DNA of 64,000 nucleotides from Procambarus clarkii (taxonomy: Eukaryota; Arthropoda; Malacostraca; Decapoda; Cambaridae): positions 23,768,817-23,832,816 of the forward strand of contig NC_091195.1 of the NCBI RefSeq assembly GCF_040958095.1, given 5' to 3'. Shown one piece after another: positions 46,380 through 59,535 of the stretch (positions are counted from its first letter, which is position 1; every line of letters starts with the position of its first letter). Made by a program: the position numbers and the translations under genes. Below the pieces are notes generated by a model. The model did no database searches. It worked only from the letters and a program-made list of their open reading frames with translations, and was not told the DNA's origin.

Positions 46380-49300
46380 GGGCCGCAAAAATCGGGCGAT
46401 TTTTGCCACTAACGGCCAAAAATCGTGCAAATTTCACCGCTACCAGTCAAAATCCGTGCGAATTTCGCCGCTACCTACCAAAAATCGACCGATTTTCGCC
46501 GCTTGCGGCCAAAAATCGTGCAAATTTCGCCGCTAGCGGTCAAAAATCGTGCAAATTTCGCCGCTAGCGGCCAAAAATCGTGCGAATTTCGCCGCTAGCG
46601 GCCAAAAATTGCGCAATTTTCGCCGCTAGCGGCCAAAAACCATGCGATTTTTGCAGTTGGCGGGCAAAAATAGCGCTATTTTCGCCGCTACCGGCCAAAA
46701 ACCGCGCGATTTTCGCCGCTAGCGGCCAAAAACTATGTGATTTTCGCAGCTGGCGGGCAAAAATCGCGATTTTCGCCGCTAGCGGCCAAAAACTATGCGA
46801 TTTTCGCAGCTGGCGGGAAAAAAATCGCGATTTTCGCCGCTACCGGCCAAAAACCGCGCAATTTTCGCCGCTAGCGGCCAAAAACCATGCGATTTTCGAG
46901 GCTGGCGGGCAAAACTCGCGATTTTCGCCGCTACCAGCCAAAAATCGGGCTATTTTTGCCGCTAGCGGCCAAAAATCGACGATTTTCGCCGCTAGCGGCC
47001 AAAAATCGTGCGAATTTTGCCGCTAGCGGCCAAAAATCGCGATTTTCGCCGCTAGCGGCCAAAAATCGCGCGATTTTCGCCGCTAGCGGGCTATTTTTGC
47101 TGCTAGCGGCCAAAAATCATGCGAATTTCGCCGCTAGCGGCCAAAAATCGTGCGAATTTCGCCGCTAGCGGCAAAAAATCGAGCGAATTTCGCCGCTAGC
47201 GGACAAAAATCGTGCAAAATAAGCCGCTAGCAGCCAAAATCGCCGCTAGCGGCCAAAAATCGTGCGAATTTCGCCGCTACCGGCCAAAATCGCGCGATTT
47301 TCGCCGCTACCGGCCAAAAATCGCGCGATTTTCGCTGCTAGCGGCCAAAAATCGGGTTATTTTTGCCGCTAGCGGCCAAAAATCGACGATTTTCGCCCCC
47401 TAGCGGCCAAAAATCGTGCGAATTTCGCTGCTAGCGGCAAAAAATCGAGCGAATTTCGCCGCTAGCGGACAAAAAATCGTGCGAATTTTGCCGCTACCAG
47501 CCAAAATCGCGCGATTTTCGCCGCTACCGGCCAAAAAACCGCGCAATTTTCGCCGCTAGCGGTAAAAATAGCCCGATTTTTGGCCGCTAGCGGCCAAAAT
47601 CGCGCGATTATCGCCGCTACCGGACAAAAACCGTGCGATTTTCGCAGCTGGCGGGCAAAAATCGCGCGATTTTCGCCGCTAGCGGGCTATTTTTGCTGCT
47701 AGCGGCCAAAAATCGTGCGAATTTCGCCGCTAGCGGCCAAAAATCGTGCGAATTTCGCCGCTAGCGGCCAAAAATCGTGCGAAATAAGCCGCTAGCAGCC
47801 AAAATCGCCGCTAGCGGCCAAAAATCGTGCGAAATAAGCCGCTAGCGGCGAAAATCGCGCGATTTTCGCCGCTGACGGCCAAAAATCGGGCTATTTTTGC
47901 CGCTAGCGGCGAAATTTGCGCGATTTTCGCCAATAGCGGCCAAAAATCGTGCGAATTTCGCCGCTAGCGGCCAAAAATTGCGCAATTTTCGCCGCTAGCG
48001 GCCAAAAACCATGTGATTTTCGCAGCTGGCGGGCAAAAATCGCGATTTTCGCCGCTACCGGCCAAAAATAGCGCCATTTTCGCCACTAGCGGCCAAAAAC
48101 CGTGCGATTTTCGCTGCTAGCGGCCAAAAACCGCGCGATTTTCGCCGCTAGCGGCCAAAAACTATGCGATTTTCGCAGCTGGCGGGAAAAAATCGCGATT
48201 TTCGCCGCTAGCGGCCAAAAACTATGCGATTTTCGCAGCTGGCGGGAAAAAATCGCGATTTTCGCCGCTACCAGCCAAAAATAGCGCGATTTTCGCCGCT
48301 ACCGGCCAAAAACCGCGCAATTTTCGCCGCTAGCGGCCAAAAACCATGCGATTTTCGCAGCTGGCGGGCAAAACTCGCGATTTTCGCCGCTACCGGCCAA
48401 AAACTATGCGATTTTCGCAGCTGGCGGGAAAAAATCGCGATTTTCGCCGCTACCGGCCAAAAATAGCGCGATTTTCGCCGCTACCGGCCAAAAACCGCGC
48501 AATTTTCGCCGCTAGCGGCCAAAAAACCATGCGATTTTCGCAGCTGGCGGGCAAAACTCGCGATTTTCGCCGCTACCGGCCAAAAATCGGGCTATTTTTG
48601 CCGCTAGCGGCCAAAAATCGACGATTTTCGCCGCTAGCGGCCAAAAATCGTGCGAATTTTGCCGCTAGCGGCCAAAAATCGCGATTTTCGCCGCTAGCGG
48701 CCAAAAATCGCGCGATTTTCGCCGCTAGCGGGCTATTTTTGCTGCTAGCGGCCAAAAATCATGCGAATTTCGCCACTAGCGGCCAAAAATCGTGCGAATT
48801 TCGCCGCTAGCGGCCAAAAATCGTGCGAAATAAGCCGCTAGCAGCCAAAATCGCCGCTAGCGGCCAAAAATCGTGCGAAATAAGCCGCTAGCAGCCAAAA
48901 TCGCCGCTAGCGGCGAAAATCGCGCGATTTTGGCCGATAGCGGCGAAAATCGCGCGATTTTCGCCGCTGACGGCCAAAAATCGTGCGAATTTCGCCGCTA
49001 CCGGCCAAAATCGCGCGATTTTCGCCGCTAGCGGCCAAAACTCGGGCTATTTTCGCTGCTAGCGGCCAAAAATCGGGTTATTTTTGCCGCTAGCTGCCAA
49101 AAATCGACGATTTTCGCCCCCTAGCGGCCAAAAATCGTGCGAATTTCGCTGCTAGCGGCAAAAAATCGTGCAAATTTCGCCGCTAGCGGACAAAAATCGT
49201 GCGAATTTTGCCGCTACCAGCCAAAATCGCGCGATTTTCGCCGCTACCGGCCAAAAACCGCGCAATTTTCGCCGCTAGCGGTAAAAATAGCCCGATTTTT

Positions 49301-50541
49301 GGCCGCTAGCGGCCAAAATCGCGCGATTATTGCCGCTACCGGACAAAAACCGTGCGATTTTCGCAGCTGGCGGGCAAAAATCGCGCGATTTTCGCCGCTA
49401 GCGGCCAAAAATCGGGCTATTTTTGCCGCTAGCGGCCAAAAATCCCACGATTTTCGCCGCTACCGGCCAAAAACCGCGCAATTTTCGCCCGCCAGCTGCG
49501 AAAATCGCACGGTTTTTGGCCGGTAGCGGCGATAATCGCGCGATTTTGGCCGCTAGCGGCCAAAAATCGGGCTATTTTTACCGCTAGCGGCGAAAATTGC
49601 GCGGTTTTTGGCCGGTAGCGGCGAAAATCGCGCGATTTTGGCTGGTAGCGGCAAAATTCGCACGATTTTTGTCCGCTAGCGGCGAAATTCGCACGATTTT
49701 TTGCCGCTAGCAGCGAAATTCGCACGATTTTTGGCCGCTAGGGGCGAAAATCGTCGAATTTTGGCCGCTAGCAGCGAAAATAGCCCGAGTTTTGGCCGCT
49801 AGCAGCGAAAATCGCGCGATTTTTGGCCGGTAGCGGCGAAAATCGCGCGATTTTGGCCGTCAGCGGCGAAAATCGCGCGATTTTCGCCGCTATCGGCCAA
49901 AATCGCGCGATTTTCGCCGCTAGCGGCTTATTTCGCACGATTTTTGGCCGCTAGCGGCGATTTTGGCTGCTAGCGGCTTATTTCGCACGATTTTTGGCCG
50001 CTAGCGGCGAAATTCGCACGATTTTTGGCCGCTAGCAGCAAAAATAGCCCGATTTTTGGCCGGTAGCGGCGAAAATCGCGATTTTTGGCCGCTAGCGGCA
50101 AAATTCGCACGATTTTTGGCCGCTAGCGGCAAAAATAGCCCGATTTTTGGCCGGTAGCGGCGAAAATCGCGAGTTTTGCCCGCCAGCTGCGAAAATCGCA
50201 TGGTTTTTTGGCCGCTAGCGGCGAAAATTGCGCGGTTTTTGGCCGGTAGCGGCGAAAATCGCGATTTTTTTCCCGCCAGCTGCGAAAATCGCATAGTTTT
50301 TGGCCGCTAGCGGCGAAAATCGCGATTTTTTCCCGCTAGCTGCAAAAATCGCATGGTTTCTGGCCGCTAGCGTCGAAAATAGCGCGGTTTTCGGCTGTTA
50401 GCGGCAAAAATCGCCGATTTTTGGCCGGTAGCGGCGAAAATCGCCCGATTTTTGGCCGCTAGCTGCAAAAATCGCATAGTTTCTGGCCGCTAGCGGCGAA
50501 AATCGCGCGATTTTTTGCCGCTTGCGGCGAAAATCGCACGG

Positions 50542-50562
50542 TTTTTGTTTTGTTTTGTTTTT
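50542..50562 (+). repeat. 21-nt T/G tract, copy 19
   Basis: GGCCTGC flank. Duplicate of copy 17, 5,813 bp on, again with a 544-bp B block after it. Confidence 0.95.
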
Positions 50563-52171
50563 GGCCTGCAAAAATCGGGCGATTTTTGCCACTAACGGCC
50601 AAAAATCGTGCAAATTTCACCGCTACCAGTCAAAATCCGTGCGAATTTCGCCGCTACCTACCAAAAATCGACCGATTTTCGCCGCTAGCGGCCAAAAATC
50701 GTGCAAATTTCGCCGCTAGCGGTCAAAAATCGTGCAAATTTCGCCGCTAGCGGCCAAAAATCGTGCGAATTTCGCCGCTAGCGGCCAAAAATTGCGCAAT
50801 TTTCGCCGCTAGCGGCCAAAAACCATGCGATTTTTGCAGTTGGCGGGCAAAAATAGCGCTATTTTCGCCGCTACCGGCCAAAAACCGCGCGATTTTCGCC
50901 GCTAGCGGCCAAAAACTATGTGGTTTTCGCAGCTGGCGGGCAAAAATCGCGATTTTCGCCGCTAGCGGCCAAAAACTATGCGATTTTCGCAGCTGGCGGG
51001 AAAAAATCGCGATTTTCGCCGCTACCGGCCAAAAATAGCGCGATTTTCGCCGCTACCGGCCAAAAACCGCGCAATTTTCGCCCGCCAGCTGCGAAAATCG
51101 CACGGTTTTTGGCCGGTAGCGGCGAAAATCGCGCGATTTTGGCTGGTAGCGGCGAAATTCGCACGATTTTTTGCCGCTAGCAGCTAAATTCGCACGATTT
51201 TTGGCCGCTAGGGGCGAAAATCGTCGATTTTTGGCCGCTAGCGGCAAAAATAACCCGATTTTTGGCCGCTAGCAGCGAAAATAGCCCGAGTTTTGGCCGC
51301 TAGCAGCGAAAATCGCGCGATTTTTGGCCGGTAGCGGCGAAAATCGCGCGATTTTGGCCGCTATTGGCAAAAATCGCGCAAATTTTGCCGCTAGCGGCAA
51401 AAATAGCCCGATTTTTGGCCGTCAGCGGCGAAAATCGCGCGATTTTCGCCGCTATCGGCCAAAATCGCGCGATTTTCGCCGCTAGCGGCTTATTTCGCAC
51501 GATTTTTGGCCGCTAGCGGCGATTTTGGCTGCTAGCGGCTTATTTCGCACGATTTTTGGCCGCTAGCGGCGAAATTCGCACGATTTTTGGCCGCTAGCGG
51601 CGAAAATCGCGCTATTTTTGGCCGTTTGCGGCGAAAATAGCCCCATTTTTGGCCGCTAGCGGAGAAAATAGCCCCTTTTTAGGCCGCTAGCGGCAAAAAT
51701 CGGTCGATTTTTGAGAGGTAGCGGCGAAATTCGCGCGGTTTTTGGCCGGTAGCGGCGAAAATCGCGCTATTTTTGCCCGCCAGCTGCAAAAATCGCATGG
51801 TTTCTGGCCGCTAGCGTCGAAAATAGCGCGGTTTTCGGCTGTTAGCGGCAAAAATCGCCGATTTTTGGCCGCTAGCGGCGAAAATCGCACGATTTTTGGC
51901 CGCTAGCGGCGAAATTTGCACGATTTTTGGCCGCTAGCGGCGAAAATCGCCCCATTTTTGGCCGCTAGCGGCGAAAATAGCCCCTTTTTAGGCCGCTAGC
52001 GGCAAAAATCGGTCGATTTTTGGCGGGTATCGGCGAAAATCGCGCGGTTTTTGGCAGGTAGCGGCGAAATTCGCGCGATTTTTACCCGCCAGCTGCAAAA
52101 ATCGCATAGTTTCTGGCCGCTAGCGGCGAAAATCGCGCGATTTTTTGCCGCTTGCGGCGAAAATCGCACGG

Positions 52172-52192
52172 TTTTTGTTTTGTTTTGTTTTT
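52172..52192 (+). repeat. 21-nt T/G tract, copy 20
   Basis: GGGCCGC flank. Duplicate of copy 18, but its B block is 1,412 bp, as after copy 15, because the sequence switches module here. Confidence 0.95.
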
Positions 52193-54854
52193 GGGCCGCA
52201 AAAATCGGGCGATTTTTGCCACTAACGGCCAAAAATCGTGCAAATTTCACCGCTACCAGTCAAAATCCGTGCGAATTTCGCCGCTACCTACCAAAAATCG
52301 ACCGATTTTCGCCGCTAGCGGCCAAAAATCGTGCAAATTTCGCCGCTAGCGGTCAAAAATCGTGCAAATTTCGCCGCTAGCGGCCAAAAATCGTGCGAAT
52401 TTCGCCGCTAGCGGCCAAAAATTGCGCAATTTTCGCCGCTAGCGGCCAAAAACCATGCGATTTTTGCAGTTGGCGGGCAAAAATAGCGCTATTTTCGCCG
52501 CTACCGGCCAAAAACCGCGCGATTTTCGCCGCTAGCGGCCAAAAACTATGTGATTTTCGCAGCTGGCGGGCAAAAATCGCGATTTTCGCCGCTAGCGGCC
52601 AAAAACTATGCGATTTTCGCAGCTGGCGGGAAAAAATCGCGATTTTCGCCGCTACCGGCCAAAAACCGCGCAATTTTCGCCGCTAGCGGCCAAAAACCAT
52701 GCGATTTTCGAGGCTGGCGGGCAAAACTCGCGATTTTCGCCGCTACCAGCCAAAAATCGGGCTATTTTTGCCGCTAGCGGCCAAAAATCGACGATTTTCG
52801 CCGCTAGCGGCCAAAAATCGTGCGAATTTTGCCGCTAGCGGCCAAAAATCGCGATTTTCGCCGCTAGCGGCCAAAAATCGCGCGATTTTCGCCGCTAGCG
52901 GGCTATTTTTGCTGCTAGCGGCCAAAAATCATGCGAATTTCGCCGCTAGCGGCCAAAAATCGTGCGAATTTCGCCGCTAGCGGCAAAAAATCGAGCGAAT
53001 TTCGCCGCTAGCGGACAAAAATCGTGCAAAATAAGCCGCTAGCAGCCAAAATCGCCGCTAGCGGCCAAAAATCGTGCGAATTTCGCCGCTACCGGCCAAA
53101 ATCGCGCGATTTTCGCCGCTACCGGCCAAAAATCGCGCGATTTTCGCTGCTAGCGGCCAAAAATCGGGTTATTTTTGCCGCTAGCGGCCAAAAATCGACG
53201 ATTTTCGCCCCCTAGCGGCCAAAAATCGTGCGAATTTCGCTGCTAGCGGCAAAAAATCGAGCGAATTTCGCCGCTAGCGGACAAAAATCGTGCGAATTTT
53301 GCCGCTACCAGCCAAAATCGCGCGATTTTCGCCGCTACCGGCCAAAAACCGCGCAATTTTCGCCGCTAGCGGTAAAAATAGCCCGATTTTTGGCCGCTAG
53401 CGGCCAAAATCGCGCGATTATCGCCGCTACCGGACAAAAACCGTGCGATTTTCGCAGCTGGCGGGCAAAAATCGCGCGATTTTCGCCGCTAGCGGCCAAA
53501 AACCGGGCTATTTTTGCCGCTAGCGGCCAAAAATCGCGCGATTTTCGCCGCTACCGGCCAAAAACCGCGCAATTTTCGCCCGCCAGCTGCGAAAATCGCA
53601 CGGTTTTTGGCCGGTAGCGGCGATAATCGCGCGATTTTGGCCGCTAGCGGCCAAAAATCGGGCTATTTTTACCGCTAGCGGCGAAAATTGCGCGGTTTTT
53701 GGCCGGTAGCGGCGAAAATCGCGCGATTTTGGCCGGTAGCGGCGAAATTCGCACGATTTTTGGCCGCTATTGGCGAAAATCGCTCAAATTTCGCCGCTAG
53801 CGGCAAAAATAGCCCGATTTTTGGCCGTCAGCGGCGAAAATCGCGCGATTTTCGCCGCTATCGGCCAAAATCGCGCGATTTTCGCCGCTAGCGGCTTATT
53901 TCGCACGATTTTTGGCCGCTAGCGGCGATTTTGGCTGCTAGCGGCTTATTTCGCACGATTTTTGGCCGCTAGCGGCGAAATTCGCACGATTTTTGGCCGC
54001 TAGCGGCGAAAATCGCGCTATTTTTGGCCGGTAGCGGCGAAAATCGCGCTATTTTTGCCCGCCAGCTGCGAAAATCGCATGGTTTTTGGCCGCTAGTGGC
54101 GAAAATCGCGCGGTTTTTGGCAGGTAGCGGCGAAAATCGCGCTATTTTTGGCCGGTAGCGGCGAAAATCGCGCTATTTTTGCCCGCCAGCTGCGAAAATC
54201 GCATGGTTTCTGGCCGCTAGCGTCGAAAATAGCGCGGTTTTCGGCTGTTAGCGGCAAAAATCGCCGATTTTTGGCCGCTAGCGGCGAAAATCGCACGATT
54301 TTTGGCCGCTAGCGGCGAAATTTGCACGATTTTTGGCCGCTAGCGGCGAAAATCGCCCCATTTTTGGCCGCTAGCGGCGAAAATAGCCCCTTTTTAGGCC
54401 GCTAGCGGCAAAAATCGGTCGATTTTTGGCGGGTATCGGCGAAATTCGCGCGGTTTTTGGCCGGTAGCGGCGAAAATCGCCCGATTTTTGGCCGCTAGCT
54501 GCAAAAATCGCATAGTTTCTGGCCGCTAGCGGCGAAAATCGCGCGATTTTTGGCCGGTAGCGGCGAAAATCGCGATTTTTGCTAGCCAGCTGCGAAAATC
54601 GCATGGTTTTTGGCCGCTAGTGGCGAAAATCACGCGGTTTTTGGCAGGTAGCGGCGAAATTCGCGCGATTTTTGCTAGCCAGCTGCGAAAATCGCATGGT
54701 TTTTGGCCGCTAGTGGCGAAAATCGCGCGGTTTTTGGCAGGTAGCGGCGAAATTCGCGCGATTTTTACCCGCCAGCTGCAAAAATCGCATAGTTTCTGGC
54801 CGCTAGCGGCGAAATTCGCACGATTTTTTGCCGCTTGCGGCGAAAATCGCACGG

Positions 54855-54875
54855 TTTTTGTTTTGTTTTGTTTTT
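54855..54875 (+). repeat. 21-nt T/G tract, copy 21
   Basis: Counterpart of copy 13 at an offset of 20,785 bp. The B block after it is 1,406 bp. Confidence 0.95.
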
Positions 54876-57593
54876 GGCCCGCAAAAATCGGGCGATTTTT
54901 GCCACTAACGGCCAAAAATCGTGCAAATTTCACCGCTACCAGTCAAAATCCGTGCGAATTTCGCCGCTACCTACCAAAAATTGACCGATTTTAGCCGCTA
55001 GCAGTCAAAAATCGTGCAAATTTCGCCGCTAGCGGCCAAAAATTGCGCAATTTTCGCCGCTAGCGGCCAAAAACCATGCGATTTTTGCAGTTGGCGGGCA
55101 AAAATAGCGCTATTTTCGCCGCTACCGGCCAAAAACCGCGCGATTTTCGCCGCTAGCGGCTAAAAACTATGTGATTTTCGCAGCTGGCGGGCAAAAAATC
55201 GCGATTTTCGCCGCTACCGGCCAAAAATAGCGCCATTTTCGCCACTAGCGGCCAAAAACCGTGCGATTTTCGCTGCTAGCGGCCAAAAACCGCGCGATTT
55301 TCGCCGCTAGCGGCCAAAAACTATGCGATTTTCGCAGCTGGCGGGAAAAAATCGCGATTTTCGCCGCTAGCGGCCAAAAACTATGCGATTTTCGCAGCTG
55401 GCGGGAAAAAAATCGCGATTTTCGCCGCTACCGGCCAAAAATAGCGCGATTTTCGCCGCTACCGGCCAAAAACCGCGCAATTTTCGCCGCTAGCGGCCAA
55501 AAACCATGCGATTTTCGCAGCTGGCGGGCAAAACTCGCGATTTTCGCCGCTACCGGCCAAAAATCGGGCTATTTTTGCCGCTAGCGGCCAAAAATCGACG
55601 ATTTTCGCCGCTAGCGGCCAAAAATCATGCGAATTTCGCCGCTAGCGGCCAAAAATCGTGCGAAATAAGCCGCTAGCAGCCAAAAATCGTGCGAAATAAG
55701 CCGCTAGCGGCGAAAATCGCGCGATTTTCGCCGCTGACGGCCAAAAATCGTGCGAATTTCGCCGCTACCGGCCAAAATCGCGCGATTTTCGCCGCTACCG
55801 GCCAAAAATCGCGCGATTTTCGCTGCTAGCGGCCAAAACTCGGGCTATTTTCGCTGCTAGCGGCCAAAAATCGGGTTATTTTTGCCGCTAGCGGCCAAAA
55901 ATCGACGATTTTCGCCCCCTAGCGGCCAAAAATCGTGCGAATTTCGCTGCTAGCGGCAAAAAATCGTGCGAATTTCGCCGCTTAGCGGACAAAAATCGTG
56001 CGAATTTTGCCGCTACCAGCCAAAATCGCGCGATTTTCGCCGCTACAGGCCAAAAACCGCGCAATTTTCGCCGCTAGCGGTAAAAATAGCCCGATTTTTG
56101 GCCGCTAGCGGCCAAAATCGCGCGATTATCGCCGCTACCGGACAAAAACCGTGCGATTTTCGCAGCTGGCGGGCAAAAATCGCGCGATTTTCGCCGCTAG
56201 CGGCCAAAAATCGGGCTATTTTTGCCGCTAGCGGCCAAAAATCGCGCGATTTTCGCCCGCCAGCTGCGAAAATCGTACGGTTTTTGGCCGGTAGCGGCGA
56301 AAATCGCGCGATTTTGGCTGGTAGCGGCAAAATTCGCACGATTTTTGTCCGCTAGCGGCGAAATTCGCACGATTTTTTGCCGCTAGCAGCGAAATTCGCA
56401 CGATTTTTGGCCGCTAGGGGCGAAAATCGTCGATTTTTGGCCGCTAGCGGCAAAAATAACCCGATTTTTGGCCGCTAGCAGCGAAAATAGCCCGAGTTTT
56501 GGCCGCTAGCAGCGAAAATCGCGCGATTTTTGGCCGGTAGCGGCGAAAATCGCGCGATTTTGGCCGGTAGCGGCGAAATTCGCACGATTTTTGGCCGCTA
56601 TTGGCGAAAATCGCGCAAATTTCGCCGCTAGCGGCAAAAATAGCCCGATTTTTGGCCGTCAGCGGCGAAAATCGCGCGATTTTCGCCGCTATCGGCCAAA
56701 ATCGCGCGATTTTCGCCGCTAGCGGCTTATTTCGCACGATTTTTGGCCGCTAGCGGCGATTTTGGCTGCTAGCGGCTTATTTCGCACGATTTTTGGCCGC
56801 TAGCGGCGAAAATCGCGCTATTTTTGGCCGTTTGCGGCGAAAATAGCCCCATTTTTGGCCGCTAGCGGCGAAAATAGCCCCTTTTTAGGCCGCTAGCGGC
56901 AAAAATCGGTCGATTTTTGGCAGGTAGCGGCGAAATTCGCGCGGTTTTTGGCCGGTAGCGGCGAAAATCGCGCTATTTTTGCCCGCCAGCTGCAAAAATC
57001 GCATGGTTTCTGGCCGCTAGCGTCGAAAATAGCGCGGTTTTCGGCTGTTAGCGGCAAAAATCGCCGATTTTTGGCCGCTAGCGGCGAAAATCGCACGATT
57101 TTTGGCCGCTAGCGGCGAAATTTGCACGATTTTTGGCCGCTAGCGGCAAAAATCGGTCGATTTTTGGCGGGTATCGGCGAAATTCGCGCGGTTTTTTGGC
57201 CGGTAGCGGCGAAAATCGCCCGATTTTTGGCCGCTAGCTGCAAAAATCGGTCGATTTTTGGCGGGTATCGGCGAAATTCGCGCGGTTTCTGGCCGCTAGC
57301 GGCGAAAATCGCGCGATTTTTGGCCGCTTTCGGCGATAATCTCCCGATTTTTGGCCGCTAGCGGCGAAAATCGCGCTATTTTTGGCCGGTAGCGGCGAAA
57401 ATCGCGATTTTTGCTAGCCAGCTGCGAAAATCGCATGGTTTTTGGCCGCTAGTGGCGAAAATCGCGCGGTTTTTGGCAGGTAGCGGCGAAATTCGCGCGA
57501 TTTTTACCCGCCAGCTGCAAAAATCGCATAGTTTCTGGCCGCTAGCGGCGAAAATCGCGCGATTTTTTGCCGCTTGCGGCGAAAATCGCACGG

Positions 57594-57614
57594 TTTTTGT
57601 TTTGTTTTGTTTTT
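57594..57614 (+). repeat. 21-nt T/G tract, copy 22
   Basis: Counterpart of copy 14 at an offset of 20,789 bp. The B block after it is 898 bp in both. Confidence 0.95.
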
Positions 57615-59514
57615 GGCCCGCAAAAATCGGGCGATTTTTGCCACTAACGGCCAAAAATCGTGCAAATTTCACCGCTACCAGTCAAAATCCGTGCGAATTT
57701 CGCCGCTACCTACCAAAAATCGACCGATTTTCGCCGCTAGCAGTCAAAAATCGTGCAAATTTCGCCGCTAGCGGCCAAAAATCGTGCGAATTTCGCCGCT
57801 AGCGGCCAAAAATTGCGCAATTTTCGCCGCTAGCGGCCAAAAACCATGCGATTTTTGCAGTTGGCGGGCAAAAATAGCGCTATTTTCGCCGCTACCGGCC
57901 AAAAACCGCGCGATTTTCGCCGCTAGCGGCCAAAAACTGTGATTTTCGCAGCTGGCGCGCAAAAATCGCGATTTTCGCCGCTACCGGCCAAAAATAGCGC
58001 CATTTTCGCCACTAGCGGCCAAAAACCGTGCGATTTTCGCTGCTAGCGGCCAAAAACCGCGCGATTTTCGCCGCTAGCGGCCAAAAACTATGCGATTTTC
58101 GCAGCTGGCGGGAAAAAATCGCGATTTTCGCCGCTAGCGGCCAAAAACCATGCGATTTTCGCAGCTGGCGGGCAAAACTCGCGATTTTCGCCGCTACCGG
58201 CCAAAAATCGGGCTATTTTTGCCGCTAGCGGCCAAAAATCGACGATTTTCGCCGCTAGCGGCCAAAAATCGTGCGAAATAAGCCGCTAGCAGCCAAAATC
58301 GCCGCTAGCGGCCAAAAATCGTGCGAAATAAGCCGCTAGCGGCGAAAATCGCGCGATTTTGGCCGATAGCGGCGAAAATCGCGCGATTTTCGCCGCTGAC
58401 GGCCAAAAATCGGGCTATTTTTGCCGCTAGCGGCCAAAAATCGCGCGATTTTCGCCGCTACCGGCCAAAAAACCGCGCAATTTTCGCCCGCCAGCTGCGA
58501 AAATCGCACGGTTTTTGGCCGGTAGCGGCGAAAATCGCGCGATTTTGGCTGGTAGCGGCGAAATTCGCACGATTTTTTGCCGCTAGCAGCTAAATTCGCA
58601 CGATTTTTGGCCGCTAGGGGCGAAAATCGTCGATTTTTGGCCGCTAGCGGCAAAAATAACCCGATTTTTGGCCGCTAGCAGCGAAAATAGCCCGAGTTTT
58701 GGCCGCTAGCAGCGAAAATCGCGCGATTTTGGCCGGTAGCGGCGAAAGTCGCGCGATTTTGGCCGCTATTGGCAAAAATCGCGCAAATTTTGCCGCTAGC
58801 GGCAAAAATAGCCCGATTTTTGGCCGTCAGCGGCGAAAATCGCGCGATTTTCGCCGCTATCGGCCAAAATCGCGCGATTTTCGCCGCTAGCGGCTTATTT
58901 CGCACGATTTTTGGCCGCTAGCGGCGATTTTGGCTGCTAGCGGCTTATTTCGCACGATTTTTGGCCGCTAGCGGCGAAATTCGCACGATTTTTGGCCGCT
59001 AGCGGCGAAAATCGCGCTATTTTTGGCCGTTTGCGGCGAAAATAGCCCCATTTTTGGCCGCTAGCGGAGAAAATAGCCCCTTTTTAGGCCGCTAGCGGCA
59101 AAAATCGGTCGATTTTTGAGAGGTAGCGGCGAAATTCGCGCGGTTTTTGGCCGGTAGCGGCGAAAATCGCGCTATTTTTGCCCGCCAGCTGCAAAAATCG
59201 CATGGTTTCTGGCCGCTAGCGTCGAAAATAGCGCGGTTTTCGGCTGTTAGCGGCAAAAATCGCCGATTTTTGGCCGCTAGCGGCGAAAATCGCACGATTT
59301 TTGGCCGCTAGCGGCGAAATTTGCACGATTTTTGGCCGCTAGCGGCGAAAATCGCCCCATTTTTGGCCGCTAGCGGCGAAAATAGCCCCTTTTTAGGCCG
59401 CTAGCGGCAAAAATCGGTCGATTTTTGGCGGGTATCGGCGAAAATCGCGCGGTTTTTGGCAGGTAGCGGCGAAATTCGCGCGATTTTTTGCCGCTTGCGG
59501 CGAAAATCGCACGG

Positions 59515-59535
59515 TTTTTGTTTTGTTTTGTTTTT
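59515..59535 (+). repeat. 21-nt T/G tract, copy 23
   Basis: Counterpart of copy 15, sharing its GGGCCGC flank and the shortened left flank that lacks the CCCGCCAGCTGC monomer. Confidence 0.95.

Larger units (their letters stand above)
41871..47681. repeat. 5,811-bp tandem duplication, unit 1
   Basis: Starts at the GCGGGCTATT variant. It contains two T/G tracts (44729 and 46359) and two CAGCTG switches (43682 and 45273). Its sequence order is repeated in unit 2 with an offset of 5,811-5,813 bp. Confidence 0.85.
47682..53493. repeat. 5,811-bp tandem duplication, unit 2
   Basis: Second unit, with switches at 49493 and 51086 and tracts at 50542 and 52172. Its end merges into the start of the second copy of the large duplication, so the two events are nested. 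Confidence 0.85.
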
